A stretch of DNA of 64,000 bases, taken from positions 3,180,283 through 3,244,282 of the forward strand of contig NC_066544.1 of the NCBI RefSeq assembly GCF_024679095.1. Direction: 5' to 3'. Below the pieces are notes generated by a model. That model saw only the letters and a list, made by a program, of their open reading frames with translations. It made no database searches and was not told the DNA's origin. This stretch comes from Eriocheir sinensis (lineage: Eukaryota > Arthropoda > Malacostraca > Decapoda > Varunidae). Of the stretch, positions 10,393-19,851 are shown piece by piece (within the stretch, counting starts at the first letter, position 1; every line of letters begins with the position of its first letter). The position numbers and the translations under genes are program-made.

Positions 10393-11764
10393 ATGGAAAA
10401 ACTGCATGGAAATTTGTGTGCCTGTGAGAACAAGGCAACGCTTGCTGAGCACCCAATGATGATCACAAGACTAAGATTCCCACCCGCGGAATATACTGTG
10501 AAATTTATTAATCATGCTAAAGCATATGAGCCATCTTATTTAGCATTCTATGACTTTGAGAGTATTCTCGTAGAGCCTTCTTCGAATGGGTGTAAAGAGA
10601 CATCACTTTGCCATAGCGTTTGCTTACATCATAGTGAATAGAAACGGAGAAACAGTAGAAAGCGGATCCTATTGTGGAAGTAATGCTGTAAACCATTTTA
10701 TTCATACAATGCAGCGTTCCTGGAAGAAGTTAAAATTTTCTAAAGGTTACAATAAAATCAATATGACCGATGAAGATACGGTACGTCACAATGAACAAAC
10801 TCACTGTCTTCTCTGTAAATACGGGTTTTTAAAAGGTAAAGGAGTAAAACATCATGACCATGAAAAATCAGGAAACAATTACATTGGAGCTTATTGTAAT
10901 AGATGCAACCTCCAAATGAAAAATCACAAATTGCAGCTCACTCTCATTGCACATAATGCGGATTACGACATGTCGTTAATCCTGCGTGAATTAACGCTAC
11001 CTGACTTGAAAATCAAACTAAGACCAAAACATTCAGTTCACAAATACCATGAAGTCATCATAAATGACTTGAGATTTATTGACTCGTATGTCTTTATGTC
11101 TGGTTCACTCGCGGCTTTAGGGTACCAGTTCATCAGCAATGGGAACGAACCCATATACACATAACAGATGTTGAAAGATGTGCCAGCACCTGCGTTACCA
11201 TTATTGATTTTTTGTTATGACTATATGGATTCGATGGAACGATTTTCTGAAACACGTCTTCCATCCCGCGAAGATTTTTTCAATTCGCTTCAAGAAGCAG
11301 AACTTTCCGAAAGCGATTATAATCATGCTCAGAATGTTTGGAAAGTAGCTGGGTGTCAGAGCCTGATGGACTATTTGTTGCTTTATGTAAAAGTGGATGT
11401 TGGCCTTCAATGTGATGTCTTCCTAGAGTGGAGAGGTATTTTGAAAACCCAGTGGAGGTTGGATATTGTAAATTATGTTAGCCTGCCAGGATTTGCCTAT
11501 GACTCTTTTCTGCTAAAAACACAGCAGGAATTAGAGATGCTTAATAGCCCAGGCGTATATCATTGCATTCAAACAAATGTGCGTGGGGGCTACACAAGTG
11601 TTGTGCGTCGTTTTGTACGCGCCAATAACATCTACACGAACCCTCAGTTTAATCCAAAACATGATAGAAACACTTTTAGACCCTTCTTTTCTTGTATTAA
11701 ATCAACTCTTTTATCACTCATTAATTACTCCATAAATGATCTCACCGTCTCGTATCCCTGGTAG
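10393..11764 (+). pseudogene. Protein-primed DNA polymerase B, N-terminal/exonuclease half (Polinton-like), broken
   Basis: A family-B polymerase with recognisable exonuclease blocks: YLAFYDFESIL (ExoI, D and E) near 10540, LTLIAHNADYDMS (ExoII) near 10940, and YLLLYVKVDV (ExoIII, Y-x-x-x-D) near 11380. Between them, CLLCKY...VKHHDHEKSG...YCNRCNL looks like the zinc-binding His-Me insertion seen in the polymerases of Polintons and related viruses. The ORF shifts frame near 10590, has an in-frame TAA at 11162, and is cut off at about 11690 just after GGYTSVVRRFVRANNIY. The palm catalytic motifs (D-x-x-S-L-Y-P, D-T-D) are therefore missing. Replication function is lost. It could derive from a Polinton or a related integrated DNA virus; the surviving part cannot separate these. 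Confidence 0.78.
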
Positions 11765-13083
11765 CGTGATCCGGCTTAAGTTGTTATTGGAGACTGGTGT
11801 TCGGGGATAAACAAGGGAAAAAGAAAATATACATTTATTTAAAATTAAATGAAAGTAATTGCCTTACGCAATATTCTTTGCTCAGACGATCATAACACTG
11901 GCATATTCAGCAATGGATGCAACATATGACAAACGACATGTCTTAAACATAATACTACAATATGTGCTCAGTTGTTGCCAATAATAATAACACTCGTCGT
12001 TCCACAAGCAGTGGTTTGTATCTCTCTGCTTACATCACAATCATTATGTACTCTCTTCACAAAATCCTACTACACATTCCTATAGTATAATCTACTACAA
12101 GTCACGGAAGCACCAAATACCACACCCAGTGGTTTTACCTTTGCTTTACATCGCAAAAAATAATCACAATCCTGTCCCACTCACAATCCTACTTCACATC
12201 TCCTACATTATAATCTCCAGGACAATACAGTCGGTTTCCCTTAGATTCTCGAATTTCTACTCACGACTAAGATCACAACACCCATTCTCGGCTGAGTGAG
12301 TAGCAGGTCTGCTTGAGGCGAGAACCAAGCTCGGTCCTCCTATACCACTGATTTCTAGGCCACATTTTTCTTTGCTTTAGGCGGACTTACATCCTTGACA
12401 CGCCCTTAATTTTCTACATAACCAATGGCCAATACTTCCTGTCACACCCATCTGCTCGCTCATTATGTTGTATTGTTTTACTTCTCCTGCTATTCGTGAG
12501 TCAGTCTTAAGACACTCCCTCAGTGATTTTTCTGTTAAATTATTGGCTCATAACATGTCGCCACGACTGACGTCACGGGTCAGAGTCTTTCTCAATGGTT
12601 GTTCACACTTTCTGACCACGCCTACTGGGTATCTGTTTTCTGTATCTGAGTCTGGGTATCTGTTTTCCTTTACCCTCGTTGTTTCCCCTCTTTGGTACTT
12701 GAGATGTTTACACTTATATATATGTCACCCTTTTTGTTAGTGTTTGTCCTGTCAGATGTTTACACAGTTGTATACCTGCCTTTCCTCTCTGGGTATCTGT
12801 TTTCCTTTACCCTCGTTGTTTCCCCTCTTTTGTACTTGAGATGTTTACACTTATATATATGTCACCCTTTTTGTTAGTGTTTGTCCTGTCAGATGTTTAC
12901 ACAGTTGTATATCTCACTCCTCTGTTTCCTCGTCTTCTGGGTCCTGACAACACTTTCCTTTCATATCTTGACTTCAACAGTCTTTATCCCACTGTAATGT
13001 AAGATAAGTTACCATGTGGAGACATGAGAAAACTAGATGAGACAGAGATGCAATGGTTTTTGAGTGTGTGTGGGGGGGCTGGC
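11765..13083. other. Unassigned AT-rich interval with a 137-bp tandem duplication
   Basis: No protein family, RNA gene or transposon ends were recognised. Two direct copies of a unit of about 137 bp, each starting GGGTATCTGTTTTCCTTTAC, lie at 12654-12790 and 12791-12925 and differ at only a few positions. Frames across it are short and repeat with the unit. Confidence 0.6.
12654..12925. repeat. Tandem duplication, period about 137 bp
   Basis: Two near-identical head-to-tail copies sharing ACCCTCGTTGTTTCCCCTCT and TGTCACCCTTTTTGTTAGTG. The unit has no coding potential that I recognise. Confidence 0.9.
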
Positions 13084-13090
13084 TCAATCA

Positions 13091-13483
13091 GGCGGTGGCG
13101 TAGGTGGTAGCGTACTGGGCCCACATTCACCGCGTGATGGACGACGCGGGTTCGAATCCCCACGCTACCACTCGGATTTTTCAGTCACCGCCGAGTGGCT
13201 TAAAACTACCCACATGCTGTCCTGAAGACCACCCATCAACCCGGACTCTAGAGGAAGCCGTCCAAGCGAATCAAGAACGAGTTCCGGGGGGCAGCATGAG
13301 CCAATGCAAGATGGCGCCACTATAAACACTCGCCTGCGCCAAAACGGGCTGGGCCGACCATCAGGCCCCACCTGGAAGAAGCCTTGGGCCGACCATCAGG
13401 CCCCACCGGGAAGATGCCTACCGGCGCAATAGGCAATCAACGTAAAAAAAAAAAAAAAAAAAAAAAAAATAAAAAAAAAAAAA
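13091..13483 (+). mobile_element. tRNA-derived SINE with poly-A tail
   Basis: The 5' end has tRNA-like Pol III boxes: an A-box region GTGGCGTAGGTGGTAGCG and the B box GGTTCGAATCC near 13150. A tRNA-unrelated body follows, with a short internal duplication (GGGCCGACCATCAGGCCCCA twice, 13352-13405), and then a poly-A tail of about 40. Imperfect target duplications TCAATCA (13084-13090) and TCAAGCA (13484-13490) flank it. A second copy lies inverted at 28566-28939. Confidence 0.9.
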
Positions 13484-13620
13484 TCAAGCAACCGATGGCG
13501 ATTTTGGATACCTCATTCTGTGCGATACTGAGGCTGTCTCACGTGAAGTCATTGAGAAAACGGATGACCTCCCACTGACCAGATCGAAACATAAAATCAA
13601 CGATAGAAAGTCAATAAAAC

Positions 13621-16432
13621 CTACAGGAGGTTAAGGACGCCAGCCTCCTGTAAGAAGCCAAAAACATCATGTCCCGGGGAGAGTGCCTTCTCCCCCAGCA
13701 CCAGAGAGAGAGAGAAACTCCCATCACCGCCCTGACGCCGGGTAAGGTACCGCTCTCGCAAGTCCCCCAGACTGGGACACTCGACCAGCAAGTGCCGAAC
13801 AGTCAGGGGGACCAAACAGTCACCACAGTAGGGCTGAACTCCCCGGAACATGAGGAAGCCATATGTACACCTTGTGTGACCAATACTAAGGCGGGCCAGG
13901 ACAGTCTCCTTCTTACGGCTTCTTAAATGGGAATAAGACCAGGGACGCACAGCCCTGGTTGTGACTTCCCCCATCTTTGTCGTGGCAATCACAGCCGCCC
14001 ACCTGCGCTGCCACACACTCTGGAGTGCGGACCGCACGGTGGGATACAAGTCCCTAATTGGAAGAGCGCACTGTGAGGGAGGGCGAGAAGCAGCGGCCCG
14101 CGGCACCTCATCGGACTCCTCATTACCACGCACAGAAACGTGGGCAGGTACTCTACAGAAGGTCACCCGATGTTCACGCCTTTTTGATAGAACTAGCCAG
14201 CTAAAAATATCTAAAACAATCGGGTGGGTGCTCTTAAAATCTTCTATTTCCGACAGGGCTCCCTGGGAGTCAGAGTAGACAGTAAAAATATTGACAGGCA
14301 AAGTGAAGATGGTGCGAATGGGTAAAAGACTCTCAGATAGTTCTGCGGTAAAAATAGACGCTAGGACAGGTAAATTTCTAGAACGAGAAAAGTCGGACGG
14401 ATTTGGAGCCGTCCGTGTAAACTGGTATAGACGTAGTGTGACTAGCTGTGTGGGAAAGGAACAAATGTCGAGCAGTTGACTTCGAGATGCTTGCTTTAGT
14501 GAAGTTGAAATACCAGCAGAAATGTGTGTTTGGAAACTCCCAGGGTGCGATTGGGGGTACCTGATAAACTGCTATTGGGAAATATGGTAGCGAGAGGTCC
14601 CCAATGACATTCCGGATACGGAACCCAAAGGGGCGAGGTAGGAGAGGTTTGTTTCTGTATATTGTATCTAAATTGGTGTCTATGGCAACGGTGTATGCAG
14701 GGCTGTTAGGTTGGCGTTGTAGTCTGTACCAGTACTTAGTTTGTAGTCCGTCTCAATGTAAATCCAAGGGTGGCACTCCCGCGTCGACTAAAAGACTTGA
14801 TATGGGGGATGACCTAAATGCGCCTGTTGACAATCGGATTGCAGCGTGATGGACTGCGTCAAGTGTGTGGAGGCGGGCGATTGTTGCAGATGTGTAGACT
14901 TCACAGCCGTAGGACAGTCTCGATCTGATGAGTGCCTGGTAGAGGCGTAGGAGTATTGTGGGGTCAGCGCCCCATGAAGTGCATGACATAACACGGAAGA
15001 GATCGAGGGATCTCATGCACTTTGTTTTTAGGTCTTTTAGGTGTGGAAGCCATGTGAGGCGCCTGTCAAAAATGAGTCCCAAGAACTTTTGATCTTCCAC
15101 GACAGGTAGAAGTGAGCCGCACATGATGAGATCAGGGTCTGGATGGTGGCCTCTCAGGCGGCAAAAGTGCATGGCAACCGACTTGGATGGTGAGAATCGG
15201 AAGCCATGATCCTCTGCCCATCTGGATATTCTGTGGATGGCATGTTGCAGTCTTCGCTCCGCGGTGGACATCCGAGACGCTGAGCACAAGATTGTTAGGT
15301 CGTCGACGTAGAGGGAGGACGATACTCCCTCTGAGAGCGATGTTGTAACTCCATTTATGGCCACTGCAAAGAGGGTGACACTCAGGACGCTTCTTTGGGG
15401 AACTCCTTTCTGCTGTTCATGGAATGGTGAGTAGGAGGTACCGACTCTGACGCGGTGTCGGTCGTGTCGTAGGCCTTCTCGAGGTCAAAGAATATGCACA
15501 CCACGTGTTGTTTTTGTGCGAAGGAGCGGCAGATAGCGGACTCGAGACGTACAAGGGCGTCTACTGTAGATCTCATCCTCCGAAACCCTGACTGGTAAGG
15601 AGACAGGTGGCCATTGCTCTCCAGATAGTGTATTAGGCGGAAGTTTACCATCTTTTCAAAGAGTTTGCAGAGGCAGGATGTTAAAGCGATGGGCCGGTAG
15701 TGTAAGGGCTGTGAACCATCCTTTCCAGGTTTGCGGATGGGAAGTATAATGGCTTTGCGCCATCCACTTGGTATGATGCCTGTCTGCCAAACTTTGTTGT
15801 ATATTTGGAGCAGCAGTGTCGTGGTGGTAGGACTAAGGTGTCTCATCATGGCATATGGGATATTATCGGGGCCCGGCGACGTGTCGTTCCATTGGGAGAG
15901 AGCTGATTGTAGTTCCCGCATGGAGAAGGGAACGTTGTATGTTTCAGTATTTAATGATGTAAAGTCTAGCTGGCATCTCTCCTGTTCTTCCAAGTGCCGA
16001 CGTACAGAGGGAGGTCTAGAGTCCCGCTTAGACACAGCAGCGAATGCACTGGCTATGGCATCAGTGACTTTAGCGCTCCCTGCGATTGTGATGTTGTTGA
16101 TGTTATGTGCAGGTGGTGGGCTCGATGAAAAAGTTCCTTCTATTTTGTGTACCCTCTTCCACACTTGTGTCATTTGCGTCTGTGAGTTAATTGATGATAC
16201 ATAGCTGGCAAACGAGGACCGTCGTGCTTCTTTTAGTGTCCGGCGTGCCTGTGCTCGGGTTTTCTTGTAGGCGATGTGGTTGAAATCTCTCCTATGACTC
16301 TTGTAGCGGTTGAAACCCCGGCGTCGTCCAGCCACTGCCTGCTTGCACTCGTCCGACCACCATGGTACAGGCCGACGTGATGCATACCACGTTGATTGTG
16401 GGATTGTGAGTTCTCCCGCCCGGTGAATGTGC
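13621..16432 (-). mobile_element. Truncated RNase H-bearing LINE (I-like superfamily), minus strand, copy 1
   Basis: It carries ORF2 sequence from the linker after the endonuclease through RT to RNase H, colinear with the better-preserved copy at 25.9-31.5 kb. The 5' part is absent: at 16432 it stops abruptly against the LTR of the gypsy element. The 3' end lies near 13500-13620, next to the SINE. Confidence 0.88.
13621..16432 (-). pseudogene. LINE ORF2 (RT and RNase H), frameshifted
   Basis: Three blocks are seen. (1) 16432-15382: RRPVPWWSDEC linker, then SPGPDNIPYAMM, KPGKDGSQPLHYRPIALTSC and FFDLEKAYDTT. (2) 15364-14753: SLYVDDLTIL catalytic block through YGCEVYTSATIARL. (3) 14301-13621: RNase H end with VYSDSQGALSE and RVPAHVSVRGNEESDE. 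Compared with copy 2, about 90 bases between the LEKAYDTT block and the VRVGT block are missing, with a frameshift. The first RNase H aspartate region (14302-14752) is also out of frame. Non-functional. Confidence 0.88.
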
Positions 16433-16904
16433 TGTAACGTACCTGCCGGCATACCAACACCGCAGAAGCCAGTTAAAAGCCAACTGGGAAAATTGGGAAT
16501 AATCCCTTGTACATGGCCATGGTTATTTACCGGATCCAGTTTCTCCCCAGCCGAAACAATACCCGTAGAGGTTAATATGTCATAAGTAGATAAGGGAAGA
16601 GAGCGAGAAAGCTTGCTTGGGTTGGCACCCCGGATATAAATCCAGCCGAATCCCTATATTTTTATATATATATTTATACGTTAGGACTTAGAAATTAAGG
16701 GCGAGCCAGTCCAGTCCCTGCCGCCCCCGAGATCAGCAGGCTGGTGATGGGAGTAGAAACGGCTCCGAAACCCCCCCTTTAGGCACGGCATAACAGCCTA
16801 TAGTGTAGCTCTCAGGCCTCCACCAAGCCAAGGAAATTGTGTAAACCGGGTAAGGGGCATCCGCTTGGTGGACGAGGGGCAAACAGTGACCTCACCCCCC
16901 CTTT
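16433..16904 (+). repeat. 5' LTR of the SGNH-gag-pol element (part shared with the 3' LTR)
   Basis: This is the part recognisable in both LTR copies, ending where they diverge after GACCTCACCCC. It begins TG. A TG...CA-type end with a plausible primer site occurs at 17733 (CCATATTACA, followed nine bases later by TGGCAGC), so the true LTR may run 16433-17733 with the 3' copy lacking its distal part. TATATATATTTATA at about 16665 is a possible core promoter region. Confidence 0.7.
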
Positions 16905-18108
16905 AGCTGTAACAGTCTGATCTTTCTCTCATACTTACTCTTTTCTTCCTGTTTTTGTTATGAGTGTTTTATTTTTGTGTGTGCACGCCGGTGCAGGAAG
17001 TTGAAATCGGAGTGTCTAGCCAATCGGGCGGTAGCCCTGTAATGTATCCCGACATGGGTTCATCTCTCTCGTGTGTAGCAGTTGTCAATAGGAATATTAG
17101 GGATTAGACGATAGGTTTTCACGTTTGTAAACAAAACATGCTACACTTCCTTCGTCTAGTGAGGATATGGTTAGAACCAGAGACCCATAGCATAGACGAC
17201 TTTTTCTGGAAGAGGCTTAAGCCTGTGACTCCAGCTCCATAGCCTCAGCATAATATTAGGTAGGGTTTTTTTTTTTTTGGTGGATATTTTGAACTGTGTA
17301 TTTAAATGCAATTGTGTATTAACCAAAACATGCTACACTCCCATCGGGAGTGAGGATTATTGTTAGGGGGAAGGGAACTTGGGAAGCAAATCAATAAATT
17401 GTCTTCTGCCTATGTCCTGTATTAATGTATACAGCCTTCCTAGCCTACGGTGCAGTCTCGCAATCTCCCCCACCACGACTTCCGAAGGTAACCACGACCC
17501 TACACTACCAAACTTAGGACTGAGGATACCATCTACCTCAAGGAACAACCCATAGTAAGCTGGGGAACGACGGACACTATCTACCAGGTGGGACAGTTGT
17601 TACAGTCAAGTGTTGCCAGGCCTGCCAGGGCAGGGAGAGTCTGGGGACTAAACAATTAGTTTAGTTCCGCCCCACCTGGTTCATAGAACTGCCGTTCTTC
17701 ACTTACAGGCTTTGGGGGTTGTGCCATATTACAACCTCCCGGTGGCAGCTTACAGAGAGGGAACAGCCGGGAATCGAACCCAGCCGTACACTCTCTGTGA
17801 GGTTGAGGAATCTTAGCGTCACTGTTTTTCCTCTTCCTCCCCCCCCCCCCCTTTTTTTTTTTTCAACCTGTGATGGCCAGGGGTGTATGAACCTTATGGC
17901 TGTTATATTGGTGTTTCAGCGGTGGGATTTCACTTTAACTAGTTGAGAATTGAACCATTGGGGGAAAGTAACTTATTAGAAACTCATTTTTCAGTAAACT
18001 TTACAGAGTGAGTTCATGGTGGCTTGGGGTTAGACTGCACCTGAGAGGAAGGTTAGGATATAGGATTTTTTTTGGTGTGCATTTAACCTCATATTATCTG
18101 TCTGAATT
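16905..18108 (+). other. LTR remainder and leader of the SGNH-gag-pol element
   Basis: There is no coding sequence. Contents: two similar segments around AAAACATGCTACACT (17135 and 17323); a segment at 17199-17243 (TTCTGGAAGAGGCTTAAGCC) that recurs near 41270; and a strong imperfect structure at 17582-17684 whose outer arms ACCAGGTGGG and CCCACCTGGT are perfect complements, with an inner GGGACTAAAC/GTTTAGTTCC hairpin. A possible primer-binding site TGGCAGCTTACAGAGA starts at about 17743. Confidence 0.5.
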
Positions 18109-18609
18109 ATGCCAAGGGTCGCCTTAGTGGGCCATAGTCAATTACCGGCACACTGGGAAAACGTGTCATGGGAATTGGATGTATTTAGGGCTCCAGGAGG
18201 ACATGCGTATTCTTTCTTCGAAGACAGTCGGTTGACGGATGTGTTAAATAACAAATATGATGTTGTGTTACTGTGGATAGGTAGCAATGACATTAAGGGT
18301 GATACAGTTGTCCAAGATCTGGCGGAAGAAAAGTGTGAAGCTGAAATAATACCAGTGCTTCTCGAGCCCAGGTTTTACCCATCTGAGTATCCGGTCGATA
18401 ACCAGTATAGGCTCATTCAAAACGGGGTAAATAAGCGACTAAATACAGTCCTCTCCAATTATTCGTTTCTAAGGTTCAACTCGACATTCTGGCAGTCTAA
18501 TTTAGCCGCAGATGGGGTACACTTTACTCAGGAAGCCCAAGGTCTGATTAAAGAGAGAATTATACAAATTGTCAATAGTAAACTAGGAGGTGAAGAAAGT
18601 AGCGATTAA
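18109..18609 (+). CDS. SGNH-hydrolase-like (GDSL esterase fold) protein inside an LTR retrotransposon
   Basis: 166 codons, uninterrupted, from ATG. All catalytic blocks of the SGNH fold can be placed: block I VALVGHSQLP with Ser10; block II Gly at APGG (30-31); block III LLWIGSNDI with Asn60; block V AADGVHFT with Asp135 and His138. The length suits a single compact esterase domain; there is no signal peptide or transmembrane segment. The ORF lies between the leader and gag on the same strand, in the frame later used by capsid and pol. Known SGNH domains in retroelements are mainly in LINE ORF1; in an LTR element upstream of gag this is unusual. The substrate is unknown; carbohydrate or lipid ester hydrolysis is the general family activity. 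Confidence 0.82.
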   Translation: MPRVALVGHSQLPAHWENVSWELDVFRAPGGHAYSFFEDSRLTDVLNNKYDVVLLWIGSNDIKGDTVVQDLAEEKCEAEIIPVLLEPRFYPSEYPVDNQYRLIQNGVNKRLNTVLSNYSFLRFNSTFWQSNLAADGVHFTQEAQGLIKERIIQIVNSKLGGEESSD

Positions 18610-18643
18610 TGAAGGTAAAATCAGACCAAGGAGAACACCCGTC

Positions 18644-18749
18644 TTCTGGCGAGGTCTGTGACCTAACCTAACGTCCCTGCGGACTAATGGTAGACTGGGA
18701 TCGAACTCTAATTCACAGGTCTCTCCAAAACTCGGCTGTCTCCCGGGAA
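18644..18749 (+). ncRNA. Candidate structured RNA element, copy 1 (between SGNH ORF and gag)
   Basis: Nested pairings: TTCTGG (18644) with CCGGGAA (18743), allowing a wobble and a bulge; CGAG (18650) with CTCG (18731); CTGTGA (18656) with TCACAG (18713). Inside is a conserved core CCTAACGTCC...GGACTAATGGTA...TGGGATCGA containing a GTCC/GGAC hairpin. Copy 2 at 23604-23701 has the same architecture and core but different stem sequences. It fills most of the 169-base gap before the gag start. No known RNA family was recognised. Confidence 0.55.
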
Positions 18750-18778
18750 AATTCTTCCCTGTTGTAGTAATTGTTATC

Positions 18779-19851
18779 ATGTCAGACCCATTGGAAAACG
18801 TGGAAGGAGCTGTCGGTGGTAAGGAGTGGCAGGGAGCACCTAAACAGGAGTTAGTCGAGGGAGATGCCAGGGCCCAACTAGAACGTACGCAGGAAGAACT
18901 TAGACAACTGCGGGGCATAGTCGTAGAGCAGGTCAGGGCCATGCAACTGTTGGAACAACGGGTACAGGAACCACCCCCAAGGGTCGCCTCGCCTGCGAGA
19001 AGGTACACGAGTATCAAACCGAGAGACATCCCCACGTTACAACTTAGTCAGTTGGATGGAATCAAGGCCGCGGGAACATTGAGTCTTTTTTTTATCAAAT
19101 CGAAAGCTGTTCCATTCATGATGAAGAAAGGGTAAACATTGCCAAGGCTAGAGTCGATTCCGAGATCGCCTTGTTGTTAAGGAATGTACAGGAGAAGGGA
19201 AGGGCAAATACATGGGCCGGAGTGAAGACATTCTTTAGGGGAGAGTTCGCGGCGGACATCACCTTTGATAGGGGATGGAAGGAAGTGGAAGGAATGCAGT
19301 ATGATTGGGCAGAAAGCCCACAGGCCTTCACTAACGCCCTCATTTGTAAATACGCCCTGTTAGAAAGTACTTACCACAGAGAAACCCTGCCAAATCGCGA
19401 CCAATTTATCAAAAAGAAACTCTGGAGGGGACTAACCAAGGACACCAGAGACCGGGTCGAAACGCTCCTAGACAAGGAGTATCCCTTAAATAAGTTTATA
19501 GATAGAATGGAATATGAAAGGCAGTTTCTGCTAGACAGAGCCAAGGCCTATGTCTGCACGGTCCCCGAAGACCGACCTAAGACCCTGCCAGAACCATAGG
19601 TAGGCACCACAGAATCCCCCATCGCAGGAAAAAGCGAAATGGGAGAGTTAAAAGAGACCATTAAGGGCTTAGCGGATAAGCTGCAGAGGTTGGAGGTCAA
19701 CTCCGTGTATTGCCCCTATTGCAGAATCAACGGTCATTCATATCGGGATTGCACTAGGCGCCCTCCTCCAGGGGCCTGTTTTGACTGCCTCAGGCAAAAT
19801 TGTAGGCGCGGCTCGCCAAACTGCCCGGCGAGAACAAATCGTAGAAATTGA
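18779..19851 (+). pseudogene. Gag (capsid plus zinc knuckle), with a frameshift and an in-frame TAG
   Basis: Starts at ATG 18779 with an acidic, glutamine-rich N-terminus (predicted coil around DARAQLERTQEELRQLRG). At an eight-T run (19086-19093) the frame must move by -1 to continue into the capsid-like part (YQIES..., then LRNVQEKGRANTWAGVKTFF and PLNKFIDRMEYERQFLLDRA). An in-frame TAG (19597-19599) follows, then the nucleocapsid part with CPYCRINGHSYRDC (C-x2-C-x4-H-x4-C) and a second, cysteine-only CFDCLRQNCRRGSPNC cluster. A TGA ends it at 19849-19851. A nine-T ancestral run would remove the frameshift, so a single-base deletion is the simplest reading; slippage on the T run is the alternative. 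Confidence 0.82.

Noticed and set aside
13091..13200. Possible tRNA gene (A and B boxes present)
   Set aside because: The cloverleaf is degenerate and it continues into a SINE body with poly-A; a second copy at 28.6-28.9 kb shows it is a SINE head.
17743..17790. A tRNA 3' half on the minus strand, suggested by GGGAATCGAACCC near TGGCAGC
   Set aside because: The spacing between the T-loop-like motif and the CCA end is far too long for a tRNA; at most TGGCAGC is a primer-binding site.
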